Positions 51,130 to 59,664 of a stretch of 64,000 nucleotides of DNA are shown here, one piece after another. Both the position numbers and the translations under genes were made by a program. The DNA comes from Ardenticatenaceae bacterium (GTDB lineage: Bacteria; Chloroflexota; Anaerolineae; Promineifilales; Promineifilaceae), in NCBI GenBank assembly GCA_020634435.1, contig JACKBS010000011.1:186001-250000 (forward strand), in the 5' to 3' direction. The notes beneath the pieces were generated by a model. That model was not told the DNA's origin, did not search any database, and was given only the letters and a program-made list of their open reading frames with translations. How positions within the stretch are numbered: the stretch's first letter is position 1; the number at the start of each line of letters is the position of its first letter.

Positions 51130-53174
51130 GGTGTTGGTGGCAAGCTCTCTTTTAGCTCAACAATAATGATAAAGGCTACTTCGTTTTGGTATAACGGCCG
51201 TTTCGCGGCAGGCACATTGGCGTGTGTTTGTGCGGTAGTGGAACGGCCGTCTTGCAATCCATTCAACGAAGCCACACCCTGGTTGGGATTAAGCCCAGAA
51301 GATGGATTTACTTGCAGGGTCACGGTGATGGTGCGGCTGCACAAATCGGCCCAGCCAAACGTCACGCCCCCCTCGTAGGAGCCTGGGGTTAGCCCGGCAA
51401 TGTTCACAGAAACGGCCGCTGTAGACGGGGTTGTGTTGGTGACCGGATTGACGCTAATCCAGCTATCTTCAATGCTTGTGGTCCAGGTAACCAACTCCGT
51501 GCTGCTCAGTGACAATGTTTGGGCGGGGGGATTTGCCCCGCCCGCAGCCACGGGTCCAAAATTCAAGGTGTCGGTGTTAATGGTCAGTTCAGGAACTTCA
51601 CGTACCACAATATTGTACGTTTTGTCGGGGCCGTACTGCCCGGCGATATTGGTAAATGTCGCTACCGGATTGGCGTCCACGGGAGCAGCAAAACAAATAG
51701 CCGAAGCCAGGTTGCCCGATCCAGGCGGCGCATAATCGTCATTTTCCCACGTCTGCCCGTTCATCGTCACGCTGAGGAACGTATCGACGCCAGGGGCCAA
51801 GTTGCTACTAAAGATTTGATAGTGACGGCCGTTTTTCACCGGGAACGTCACTTTATCTACATCATTGGCGGGATCAAAAGTGTGCGTTTGTACACCCCCC
51901 ACGCCAATTAAGCTGGGAGCTGTATTGTTGGGCTCGTACTGGTCGCCTGGCTGTGGTGTGGCTGTTGGCGTGCGTGTAGGTGTGTTGCTTGGCGTTGGTG
52001 TGTTTGTTGGGGTGGGCGTTTGGCTCGGTGTGGGTGTGAGCGTTGGTGTGCTGGTTGGCGTGGGTGTTACGGTGTTTTGCGGAGTTCCTGTGCTGGTGGG
52101 TACCAACTCATTCACGACCACCTGGTAGCTCATCTCGCTGCCAAACTGGCCCCGATTGCGGATAAGAACACGCACATCCATGTCGCTGCCGCCGGACTGA
52201 AAAGAAACGGCCGAACCCAGCGTACCCGGCTTGCCGTCATCGTTGATGATGGTGGTATCGCCAACCGTCACCTCAATAACGGTGTCAACGCCGGGTGCCA
52301 GACTTTGTGTGGTAATTTCGTAATAACGGTTGGCCTTCGCCAGAAAAACAACTAAATCAACATCATTGTCAGGATAGAAATTATGATCCTGAATTTGACC
52401 CAAAAAGATGGCGTTGGGCGTGTTGTTATCAGGTTCGTATTCATCGCGCGGGTCTGGCGTTTGCGTGGCGGTAGGTGTCCCACCCGTGCCACTGCCAGAG
52501 CTGCTAGGGGTACTCGTGCTTCCTGTGCCGCTGCCAGAACTGCTGCTTGTGCTGCCGCCGGAGGTCGAGCCACCACTGCTGCTCGTATCACTCCCGTCAG
52601 GCGTTGTTGTTCCGCTGATGACTTCAGTGCTAGAGATGGTGGGTGTAGCGGTAAAAAGTGGGCCTTCAATTTGCGTAATTGACTGGATTTCTACACTGTT
52701 GAAAAGGCCAGATTCTTCTAAAGCCCGCGCATAGGCCACAACCTGCGATTGGTCCATCGCTTTGCCCACAATGGTCAGGCGACGTACCTCCTGCGTAATG
52801 TTTGTCAGCAGCATTTGTGATTGATCGTAGCTTGACAGGGTTTGCATGGCTGGCTGCCAATCAATGTGGCTGGCAATAAGGGTGGGGTAAACGGCCGCAA
52901 TCGCATCTACTTCGCCGTTGGCGGCAGCGGCTTGTTCCATTAACAACTGTATTTCAGGTGGGGGAGTGCCCTGTATGGCTATTTCGGCCTGGAGTGGTTC
53001 AAGCTCACCTTGAAGACGGGCAACATCTGTGCGTAAAGTATTAAAAACCAGGAAGAGGGGGACAAATAGAATTGCAAGCCCGATGACGATGAGCCAGAGA
53101 ACTAAACCCCTTCGAGAAGAACCAACTTCTTCGGTTTCTTCCAGGTCTTCAAACTCGTTTTCTTCTAAGTACAA
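51126..53174 (-). CDS. PilN-like protein fused to PPC and Ig-like domains, 682 aa
   Basis: The N-terminal 170 residues are PilN-like: a TM helix at 24-44, a coiled coil at about 47-90, and an alpha/beta domain with RRLTIVGKAMDQSQVVAYAR and ALEESGLFNSVEIQSI. A Ser/Gly/Thr-rich linker (172-240) joins a PPC domain (244-355). A Thr-Pro linker (367-408) joins a second PPC domain (411-526). A BACON/Ig-like domain follows (about 530-622). This fusion is unusual, since PilN is normally about 180 residues. The start is TTG 53174 with GGAGG 5 nt upstream. It is coupled to the PilO-LysM gene. There is a 187-bp gap to the prepilin peptidase gene. Confidence 0.75.
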   Translation of the reverse strand: MYLEENEFEDLEETEEVGSSRRGLVLWLIVIGLAILFVPLFLVFNTLRTDVARLQGELEPLQAEIAIQGTPPPEIQLLMEQAAAANGEVDAIAAVYPTLIASHIDWQPAMQTLSSYDQSQMLLTNITQEVRRLTIVGKAMDQSQVVAYARALEESGLFNSVEIQSITQIEGPLFTATPTISSTEVISGTTTPDGSDTSSSGGSTSGGSTSSSSGSGTGSTSTPSSSGSGTGGTPTATQTPDPRDEYEPDNNTPNAIFLGQIQDHNFYPDNDVDLVVFLAKANRYYEITTQSLAPGVDTVIEVTVGDTTIINDDGKPGTLGSAVSFQSGGSDMDVRVLIRNRGQFGSEMSYQVVVNELVPTSTGTPQNTVTPTPTSTPTLTPTPSQTPTPTNTPTPSNTPTRTPTATPQPGDQYEPNNTAPSLIGVGGVQTHTFDPANDVDKVTFPVKNGRHYQIFSSNLAPGVDTFLSVTMNGQTWENDDYAPPGSGNLASAICFAAPVDANPVATFTNIAGQYGPDKTYNIVVREVPELTINTDTLNFGPVAAGGANPPAQTLSLSSTELVTWTTSIEDSWISVNPVTNTTPSTAAVSVNIAGLTPGSYEGGVTFGWADLCSRTITVTLQVNPSSGLNPNQGVASLNGLQDGRSTTAQTHANVPAAKRPLYQNEVAFIIIVELKESLPPTP

Positions 53175-53361
53175 CCTTGCCTCCGAAACTTCAGCTACGA
53201 TGATTTAGGGGCTTTGATGATGGCTCACGCGCTTATTGAACTTTATGTTATGCTATCATGCAGTCACTCGTTTGCCAAGTAGCCCAATGGTAATTAATTA
53301 TGTATATCTTTCTGACAACATGACTGGTTTCTTGCTTTGGTGGGGTTGGTGGATAAACTGC

Positions 53362-54042
53362 TCAAGAGAGGAGGGACAGCAGCCAGGGAATGGGGTTTAT
53401 CAACAGGGCAACAATGGCACCAAGACAGAGGAAGGGGCCGTATGGCATTTGGGTTTTGCGCTCCCAGCCACGAACAAAAAGCAGAAAAACGGCCGTTCCG
53501 CCCCCTGCCAATGCCCCCGCCAGCAATGCCCAAAACACATAGGGTAGGCCAAAGATGACTCCCAAAAAGGTTGCCAGCTTAATGTCGCCGCCGCCCAGGC
53601 CGCCGCTAGACAGCATGGCTACTAGCATAAACATGAAAAAGATCACAACACCGCCTAGCAACGCCGACCAGCTGGCCTGGGTGATGGGCCAGAATTGGTA
53701 AAGAAGGATGGCAGCAATGGCGGGAATGATGAGCACATTCAAAATCAGTCGATATTTAACATCAATTACTGCCAAGAGGATGAGAAAACTGGTAAGGCCA
53801 GCCAGGAAAAAGAAGTTGTCGCTAAACTGGAGTCGGTGGTAGAGATAGGCGTAGAGTACGGCCGTTCCCAACATTACCCCCAGCGATAAAGGTGAAATGC
53901 GGTGCTTGGCCTGCTCAGGGGCAGCTACCAGGATGCTTGCGTCATCTCGGTTTCTGCCCAACTGAGCAGGCAGCCAGTCACTTAGCCAGCAGATGAGCCA
54001 GCCCATGACTAGGCCAAAAAAGGAAGCAAGTAGAAGCGGCAT
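53362..54042 (-). CDS. Prepilin/prearchaellin peptidase (A24 family), 226 aa
   Basis: A polytopic aspartyl protease with the first catalytic Asp in LAVIDVKYRLI and the second in GLGGGDIKLATFLG. The N-terminal methyltransferase domain of bacterial PilD is absent, giving the short form typical of archaeal FlaK/PibD and bacterial TadV-like enzymes. It would remove the class III signal from archaellin ArlB. I prefer ATG 54042, directly behind the stop of the upstream gene; ATG 54078 and 54057 are also possible, and none has a good ribosome-binding site. It belongs to the archaellum gene series. Confidence 0.88.
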   Translation of the reverse strand: MPLLLASFFGLVMGWLICWLSDWLPAQLGRNRDDASILVAAPEQAKHRISPLSLGVMLGTAVLYAYLYHRLQFSDNFFFLAGLTSFLILLAVIDVKYRLILNVLIIPAIAAILLYQFWPITQASWSALLGGVVIFFMFMLVAMLSSGGLGGGDIKLATFLGVIFGLPYVFWALLAGALAGGGTAVFLLFVRGWERKTQMPYGPFLCLGAIVALLINPIPWLLSLLS

Positions 54043-54043
54043 A

Positions 54044-54661
54044 TCAACTATTAGCATTGATCTGTTCTTGTAGTTCATGAGAAACAGATCGAATGTTTGT
54101 CAGCAGCTCGTCTATTGTGATGGCGGGCAGATGGTCCCGCAGAGCCTGTACGTATGGGTCTACAATCGTATCGGCAGAGAAGAGCGCGGCCAATCCATTT
54201 TCTTCTTGCGGTTGCTCCTCAACCGTTGCTTCTGATTCAACTACTTCTGGGAATTCGTCAAGCGTGGCGTCTTCCAGTTCGAACGATTCAGTATTTTCGC
54301 CGATGAGCAAAAATCCTTTCTGATCATCAGCAATAGGTTGATCGGCAACGGCCGTTTCGCCCCCGCTTGTCGTTTTTTCAGTGGCAGATTTCGGGTCAGG
54401 AGCAGACGCTTTTTTGGACGCCTTGGCTTCGGCGGCGGCGTTTTTGTCGGCAACGGCCGTATTGGCCTTGGCCTCACTCTTTCGCTGTTCCTGCAACGCC
54501 TGCTTGGCTGCCTTCCCCTTGCGAAAACGGCTGCGCAAAGCCAAAAAGACGCTAAGCAATCCGGCAATCACCAGGATTCCCAGACCGCCAGCCAAACTCC
54601 AAACCAGCACGGGTTGGTTAATGAGCATATCGGTAATGGAACTTCCAGCAGTTTCGGGCAT
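54044..54661 (-). CDS. Unknown single-TM protein in the archaellum operon, 205 aa
   Basis: There is a short N-terminal segment, a TM helix at about residues 19-42 (VLVWSLAGGLGILVIAGLLSVFLAL), then a Lys/Arg/Ala-rich stretch (about 45-90). A long acidic, low-complexity region and a conserved-looking helical end (DTIVDPYVQALRDHLPAITIDELLTNIRSV) follow. It sits 9 bp after arlJ and overlaps the prepilin peptidase region, so it is in the operon. I recognise no family and no archaeal counterpart. By position it could be an accessory or regulatory membrane component. Two ACGGCCGT palindromes are present. Confidence 0.6.
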   Translation of the reverse strand: MPETAGSSITDMLINQPVLVWSLAGGLGILVIAGLLSVFLALRSRFRKGKAAKQALQEQRKSEAKANTAVADKNAAAEAKASKKASAPDPKSATEKTTSGGETAVADQPIADDQKGFLLIGENTESFELEDATLDEFPEVVESEATVEEQPQEENGLAALFSADTIVDPYVQALRDHLPAITIDELLTNIRSVSHELQEQINANS

Positions 54662-54670
54662 TGTAAATCC

Positions 54671-56176
54671 TTAAACGGCAACCATGTTGGCCACAGCCGG
54701 TGGCACAAAAACCATGGCCACCCCAGACAAAATCAACAGAGCAGACAAGTACAACGTAGACTTAATCAAATGTTCGCCGTCTGTGACGGCCACTGCATAG
54801 GCATTGATAAACGCCAGAGCAATTACCATGCCAATGGCTACCGGTTCCAAAAAACTGATATCTGGCGAGCCAAAAGTAGGCAGCGGCATGGTAGTGGCAT
54901 CCAGCGCCTCAGAAGCGGCCGCCATTGATTCGTCGATGATTTGTGAAAAGTTGCGAATGATTTCCAAAATCACAATCATCATAACCGCCAACACGCCATG
55001 CATCACAATGGTTAAGGAGGTGAAGGTTGAGGAAACGACCAATCGCTTGGCGCGCAATGTGTTGGTCAAGGCTGCATATTGGGCCGCAAAAAGTCCCACC
55101 GTATCAGCGGCACCACCCAGGCCAATAGCGTCATTAAAAATAACGGTGGTCTCCATAATTAAGCGGCTGCCAGTTTCTTCAGAGAACTTTTTCCAGCAAA
55201 GGGTGGGGTCGATGGAGGCGCGCATACGGGCACGCAGCCGCTTCAAGTCTGGATTAATGGTGGGGAAAGAGCTAAGGTCCAACCGGTCTAGCGATTCCCC
55301 AATGGTGGTGCCGGTTGAAGTAGCATAAGTTCCTAGCGAACGCAAAAATGAACCAATTTCAGTATCTTTGCGGGCAGCTTCACGACCAGCCATAAGGCTG
55401 GTGATGCCTGCTGGCAGCATGCACAATCCGGCCAAAATAAGGGCATAACCCAAGTCTATGACAAACATGGCCAGGGGGATACAAATAATCACAGCAGCGG
55501 CACCGCCAAATGTGGTCAACGTACGGGCCAGGCGCTGGAGCTTTGGTCCATCCTTCCCTTCGGCGAACAAGGCCCGCTTTTCAGCCGGGGCCGAGCGGGA
55601 CAAAATCCAGGCACCGCCAGCGGCGGTTAACACACCTACCAGTACCAATGTGCCGACCATCGTAGACTCGATGGGGTAAATGAGAACCGAGATGAGGTTC
55701 ACAATGATGATGAGCGCGGAGGCAATGATGAGTGAGGCGTACCCGTCGGTCCACTTTTTCAGGGATTCCAGGTCACGTTCATACTCTTTTTCATAAGCAA
55801 GCGTTTGGATATCGGCTTCCTCAGACAGGAAGCTGGCTTCTGGCTGGCCCGCGCTCAGGGCGTCGGCCATACGCAAAAGCAAGCTCTTCATAACCTCGGA
55901 GCTGACTTTTTCCCCCACAATTTTGCAGGATTCAGAGTAGTCATATCCCAGTCGTTGCGAGAGAAGGTGGATGCGGCGGAAGTAAGCGGCCGTTTTCCGG
56001 GGCAGTTCAGATGCCATCTGGAAAATCTTGCGGCGCTCAATACCGGCCGCCGCAATAGCCGACATGTAGATCAGCTGGTAGAAGAGATCATAGCCGGTAA
56101 CTTCCTTCAGCTTGGTCTTCTTAAATGGTTTCTTCTTTTCGGCTGGTTGCGCCTTAGTTGAGCTAATCGCTGCCAT
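54671..56176 (-). CDS. arlJ: Archaellum platform protein ArlJ (FlaJ-like, T2SS-F superfamily), 501 aa
   Basis: A polytopic protein with two GspF-like cytoplasmic helical modules. One is near residues 45-120 (SAIAAAGIERRKIFQMASEL..). The second is near 265-345 (GREAARKDTEIGSFLRSLGTYATSTG..). They are separated and followed by groups of hydrophobic segments, about 7-9 in all. This two-module layout and length match archaeal ArlJ/FlaJ rather than bacterial PilC. It anchors the filament and couples to the ArlI ATPase. It follows arlI by 23 bp, in the same order as in archaea. Confidence 0.87.
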   Translation of the reverse strand: MAAISSTKAQPAEKKKPFKKTKLKEVTGYDLFYQLIYMSAIAAAGIERRKIFQMASELPRKTAAYFRRIHLLSQRLGYDYSESCKIVGEKVSSEVMKSLLLRMADALSAGQPEASFLSEEADIQTLAYEKEYERDLESLKKWTDGYASLIIASALIIIVNLISVLIYPIESTMVGTLVLVGVLTAAGGAWILSRSAPAEKRALFAEGKDGPKLQRLARTLTTFGGAAAVIICIPLAMFVIDLGYALILAGLCMLPAGITSLMAGREAARKDTEIGSFLRSLGTYATSTGTTIGESLDRLDLSSFPTINPDLKRLRARMRASIDPTLCWKKFSEETGSRLIMETTVIFNDAIGLGGAADTVGLFAAQYAALTNTLRAKRLVVSSTFTSLTIVMHGVLAVMMIVILEIIRNFSQIIDESMAAASEALDATTMPLPTFGSPDISFLEPVAIGMVIALAFINAYAVAVTDGEHLIKSTLYLSALLILSGVAMVFVPPAVANMVAV

Positions 56177-56199
56177 AGAAAATGTCCCTCACTTGGGAA

Positions 56200-57894
56200 T
56201 TATTCAATAAGCCCCTGTCGTCTGGCTTCGGTCATGATATTGAACAGCTCTTTAAACCCATTGATTTTTTGAGCGCCCAATTTTTCCAGAATGCGGGCTC
56301 GTTTGTTTAAATCATCGTAAATCTTACGCTTGTTTTGTTCCGTGTAGCCGCGCATTCGGGCCACTTTTTCTTCCAGCAAGAAGCTGTTCATGTAGGCAGG
56401 AAACTCAAACGTGTCATCATCGGGCCGCCAGCGGAAGGCGGTGATGTAAGAAAAGCTGTTGGTAGATGGATCGTAGTCCACGATTTCATTGATGCTCAAA
56501 ATGCGCCGCAGCGTGTTGCCCTTGGGCCCGCGCACAGCCATCTGGATCACCACCAAATCGAGGTTGGGTACGTACGTTTTGGGTACCAAAATCGGCGCAC
56601 CGGTCAGACGTTGGATGAGCTTTTCTACGGATGAGGCGTGGAAAGTGGCCATTACACCATGACCTGTTTGCATAGCACCAAAGGCAATGTTCCCTTCCTC
56701 ACCACGAATTTCACCAATCATAATGCGGTTGGGGCGCTGCCGGAGGGCGGCTTTTAGTAGGTCGAACATGGTGACCGATGCACCTTGATCATCTGCGCCC
56801 ATGTTTTTCACCACTTCGCGCAGCCAGTTTTCCTGCGGCACCTGCAATTCCGGCGTATCCTCGATGGTTACGATTTTGGCGTCTGGTTTGATGAAGGTGG
56901 TGAGGGCGTTGAGCAGGGTAGTTTTCCCCGACGCTGTTTCGCCAGAGACAAACAAGTTCAGATCGTCTTCAATGGCCAGCCAAAGATAGGCGGCCATGGT
57001 GGAGGTAATACCTCCAAAGTCAATGAGCTTGAGGATGTTTAGCGGTTCTTCGGCAAATTTACGAATGGTAAAGTTACTGCCGCGTTTGGTGATGTCACGG
57101 CCGTATACAATATTGATACGCGAGCCATCGGGCAAAACCGAGTCTACAATTGGGTTACGCAGCGTCACGGGTTGCTTGATCCGCTCACCCAGCCACACCA
57201 CAAAAGCATCTAGCTGTTCATGATTGGAGAAAACAATAGAAGTTTTGAGGCTTTTGAACAGCTTGTGTTCCAAAAAGATAGGGCCAATGCCGCTGCAACT
57301 AATATCCTCAATGAACTCGTCATTCAAAAGCGGGTCCAAAGCGCCAACGCCAATCTTGTCACGCATGACGGTATAACGAATGGCTCCCATTTCCAGAGGT
57401 GTTACCGGTAGACGTTTGTCTTTGCTCTTGCCATTTTTGCTGGACTTGACGGTTAGAATCTTGTCTAAGCTTTCCATGAAGACCTTTTCCCGGTCTTCTT
57501 CGTCTGTTTCGCCGATTTCTTCGGCCATGTCTAGCAGCTTTAGCTCAATTTCACGCGAGATGCCGTTCAGGTTAATGCCTAGCGTCGGCTCGATGACGAC
57601 GTAATAGTCGCGCTCGCTCTGCTCATCGGGGTAAATGTGGACGAAATTCCCCTTACGGATAGGGTAGATGAGATTGCGCCGTTCCAGCTTGCCCAACGAA
57701 CGGTCTGGGGTAGGGTAATAATCGGGGATGCCAATTTCATCCACGGGCAGCGCGGCGAGATAAGCCGCCAGGTAGGGCTTCTCCATGGCTGCTTCGCGTA
57801 AATTCTGGGGGAAACCGCGTAGAAAATCATCACTACGACTAATTTTGCGGTAATCAATTTTTTCTTCTGGGAAAGGTAATAATACGTCGGCCAT
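56200..57894 (-). CDS. arlI: Archaellum motor ATPase ArlI (FlaI-like), 564 aa
   Basis: A secretion-superfamily ATPase. The N-terminal domain contains SVLPDGSRINIVYG, and the RecA core has Walker A SGETASGKTTLLNALTTF (Lys324), the acidic ITIEDTPELQ-type box seen as VTIEDTPELQVP, Walker B NRIMIGEIRGEEG, and the His box MQTGHGVMATFHASS. Length is close to archaeal FlaI. It would drive archaellum assembly and rotation together with ArlH. It starts 5 bp after arlH. The same superfamily includes TadA ATPases; adjacency to ArlH and ArlJ favours ArlI. Confidence 0.9.
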   Translation of the reverse strand: MADVLLPFPEEKIDYRKISRSDDFLRGFPQNLREAAMEKPYLAAYLAALPVDEIGIPDYYPTPDRSLGKLERRNLIYPIRKGNFVHIYPDEQSERDYYVVIEPTLGINLNGISREIELKLLDMAEEIGETDEEDREKVFMESLDKILTVKSSKNGKSKDKRLPVTPLEMGAIRYTVMRDKIGVGALDPLLNDEFIEDISCSGIGPIFLEHKLFKSLKTSIVFSNHEQLDAFVVWLGERIKQPVTLRNPIVDSVLPDGSRINIVYGRDITKRGSNFTIRKFAEEPLNILKLIDFGGITSTMAAYLWLAIEDDLNLFVSGETASGKTTLLNALTTFIKPDAKIVTIEDTPELQVPQENWLREVVKNMGADDQGASVTMFDLLKAALRQRPNRIMIGEIRGEEGNIAFGAMQTGHGVMATFHASSVEKLIQRLTGAPILVPKTYVPNLDLVVIQMAVRGPKGNTLRRILSINEIVDYDPSTNSFSYITAFRWRPDDDTFEFPAYMNSFLLEEKVARMRGYTEQNKRKIYDDLNKRARILEKLGAQKINGFKELFNIMTEARRQGLIE

Positions 57895-57899
57895 ATTTC

Positions 57900-58604
57900 T
57901 TAACCTTGTGCCTTACTGATGGGAATGATGCGCATACCAATGCCTGGTTCAATTTCAAAACTGATGATGTTGCCGGTGTTTTTGCTAGCGCCACGGATCT
58001 TGGCAACTTCCATGATCTTGATGAGCTTGCTGCCTGCGTTTTCGGTTCTTAGCCGCAAGTGAGCATCGCATAGTGATTGAATGCGTACCAGCAAATCCTG
58101 GTCTACAGCGTGCGAGTGAATGATGGTGACCACCGTCGTGCCGTTGGAGCAGAGTCGCTTGCACTGTTCAAAATAACTGATGATCATGCCGGCGGGCGAG
58201 CCAGAAATAAAGGGTGTCAGCGCATCCACAAAGATGAGGTCACGCTCTTTGGCGGCTTCTGATTTGATGGCTGATAGCAGCGATTCCAGGGCTTCTTCTT
58301 GCGATTTGGAAACTTCCATCGGGTAGACGCGCAAATGGCCCAACAGCAGGTTGGTTTGCACGTTGAGATTCAAGCTGTCCATCTGCCGCATGAGGCTTTT
58401 GACCGTGTTTTCGCTGGTGAAAAGGGAGATGCGGTAGCCATCACGCAAAGAGCCCCAGAGGAGCTGTTGCGAAAATACCGATTTGCCGGAGTGAGAGCCG
58501 CCCTCAATGAGAGTCAGCGAACCCAGGGGAATGCCACCACCTACTTTGTTATCCAGCTCATCACTGCCTGTTGAAACAACTGGTTTGGTTCTGTATACGT
58601 CCAT
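57900..58604 (-). CDS. arlH: Archaellum regulatory ATPase ArlH (FlaH-like), 234 aa
   Basis: A RecA/KaiC-like ATPase with the N-terminal GSDELDNKVGGGIPLGSLTLIEG, Walker A GGSHSGKS (Lys41), a SEN motif in LFTSENTVKSLMRQM and Walker B RDLIFVDAL (Asp127). ArlH binds nucleotide and docks on ArlI at the base of the archaellum; no bacterial pilus system uses such a protein, so this gene is the strongest single marker of an archaellum. Length and motif spacing fit archaeal ArlH. It lies between arlF-like and arlI with gaps of 13 and 5 bp. Confidence 0.92.
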   Translation of the reverse strand: MDVYRTKPVVSTGSDELDNKVGGGIPLGSLTLIEGGSHSGKSVFSQQLLWGSLRDGYRISLFTSENTVKSLMRQMDSLNLNVQTNLLLGHLRVYPMEVSKSQEEALESLLSAIKSEAAKERDLIFVDALTPFISGSPAGMIISYFEQCKRLCSNGTTVVTIIHSHAVDQDLLVRIQSLCDAHLRLRTENAGSKLIKIMEVAKIRGASKNTGNIISFEIEPGIGMRIIPISKAQG

Positions 58605-58617
58605 AATTTTTGCCTAT

Positions 58618-59148
58618 CTAACGGGTGATGATGGTGGAAGCTTGGATGCCGTATTCTGTGCTGACGGTGAGCATGTTTGTTGTTGTCATACCAATCGAGG
58701 GTGCGACTTGAACCTGGATTACCATTTCTTCGCCAGGATTTAGGATGCCTGGTTCAAAGGCCTCGGCCTGAGCGGTAGCGGCATCGACATAAATGCCTGC
58801 GTTGGTCCATTGGTTGCTGCCCGGCATGGTGCCGACGTAGGGATACCAACTAATTTCATAGTTGTTGCTGTTATCGGTGTAATACTGCAAGAAAATATCC
58901 CAACGGTCGAAATCGGCCAGTTTGGTTGAGCCTTCGTTTTTAAGAATGACTTCTACGGTTGCCCCACCGTTTTTGATGGTCGAGGAAATGGGGGTGAGCT
59001 GGGTGCGTGCCCGCTCTCCAGACAAATCTTCCATTTCTTGCCAGGTGGTAGCCAGGTCGTTTTGGGCGTCTAAGGTTTCTTGAAAGATGTTAAGCCCGGC
59101 GAAGAGTATGAGGGTAACTACGAGAATAACGGTAATTAACGATTCCAT
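58618..59148 (-). CDS. arlF: ArlF-like archaellum stator protein, 176 aa
   Basis: An N-terminal TM helix (residues about 3-20, LITVILVVTLILFAGLNIF) with a short coiled stretch is followed by a beta-sandwich domain. Its opening GGATVEVILKNEGSTKLADF resembles the N-x-G-S pattern of archaeal ArlF/ArlG domains. In archaea these proteins sit outside the membrane and contact the S-layer as stator. It lies 3 bp after the arlG-like gene and 13 bp before arlH. The F/G choice rests on pattern and order (as in the crenarchaeal G-F-H order), so the two names could be swapped. Confidence 0.7.
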   Translation of the reverse strand: MESLITVILVVTLILFAGLNIFQETLDAQNDLATTWQEMEDLSGERARTQLTPISSTIKNGGATVEVILKNEGSTKLADFDRWDIFLQYYTDNSNNYEISWYPYVGTMPGSNQWTNAGIYVDAATAQAEAFEPGILNPGEEMVIQVQVAPSIGMTTTNMLTVSTEYGIQASTIITR

Positions 59149-59151
59149 TTT

Positions 59152-59664
59152 TTATAAGCCCATGAAATATTCATCTTCAGCGCCGTTTGGCGTAATAACT
59201 TTTATGTAGTAGCGGCCAGAGGCCAAAACGCCGCCAAAGTGGATAGTGATTTCCAAGGTGGCGGTTGGATTCCAGTTGGTGTCGTTGACCAGTGTATAGG
59301 TCCAGTAGGGGAAGCTGCCTCCGGCGGTGCTTTGGTGGGGAATGCGGGTGAAGTCACCTTCCGGGCCAAAGAATACGTCAACGTGGTCCATGGCGGAGAT
59401 GCGGTTGGAGCCAATGTTTTTGGTCCAAAAGAAGACGTTGAAACGGCCGTCTCCATTTGCATCTTGCCAGGCACCACTACTGTTTAGTTCACCGCTGGCG
59501 TGCACCACTTCGATCTGGCTTTTCATGCGATCATCCAGCCGAGATTTCATGTTCACCATTGCATCGCTGCTTTGCTGGATGGCAGGATACAGAGAGTTGA
59601 ACACCATAACGGAAGCCACAATGCTTATGATGATCATAAACGCGGTGGTGATAGTCTTATCCAA
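59152..59664 (-). CDS. arlG: ArlG-like archaellum stator protein, 170 aa
   Basis: An N-terminal TM helix (residues about 6-26, TTAFMIIISIVASVMVFNSLYP) is followed by a beta-sandwich containing FNVFFWTKNIGSNRISAMDHVDVFFGPEG. The KNIGS block matches the archaeal ArlG/ArlF fold, in which a K-N-x-G-x turn is common. It probably forms a stator filament with the ArlF-like protein. Start ATG 59664 overlaps the arlC/D/E-like gene by 8 nt. There is no class III signal, so it is not an archaellin. Confidence 0.7.
   Translation of the reverse strand: MDKTITTAFMIIISIVASVMVFNSLYPAIQQSSDAMVNMKSRLDDRMKSQIEVVHASGELNSSGAWQDANGDGRFNVFFWTKNIGSNRISAMDHVDVFFGPEGDFTRIPHQSTAGGSFPYWTYTLVNDTNWNPTATLEITIHFGGVLASGRYYIKVITPNGAEDEYFMGL

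Noticed and set aside
51960..52100. GT-rich low-complexity DNA, possible microsatellite
   Set aside because: It encodes the Thr-Pro linker of the PilN-like protein; the repetition is explained by the protein sequence.
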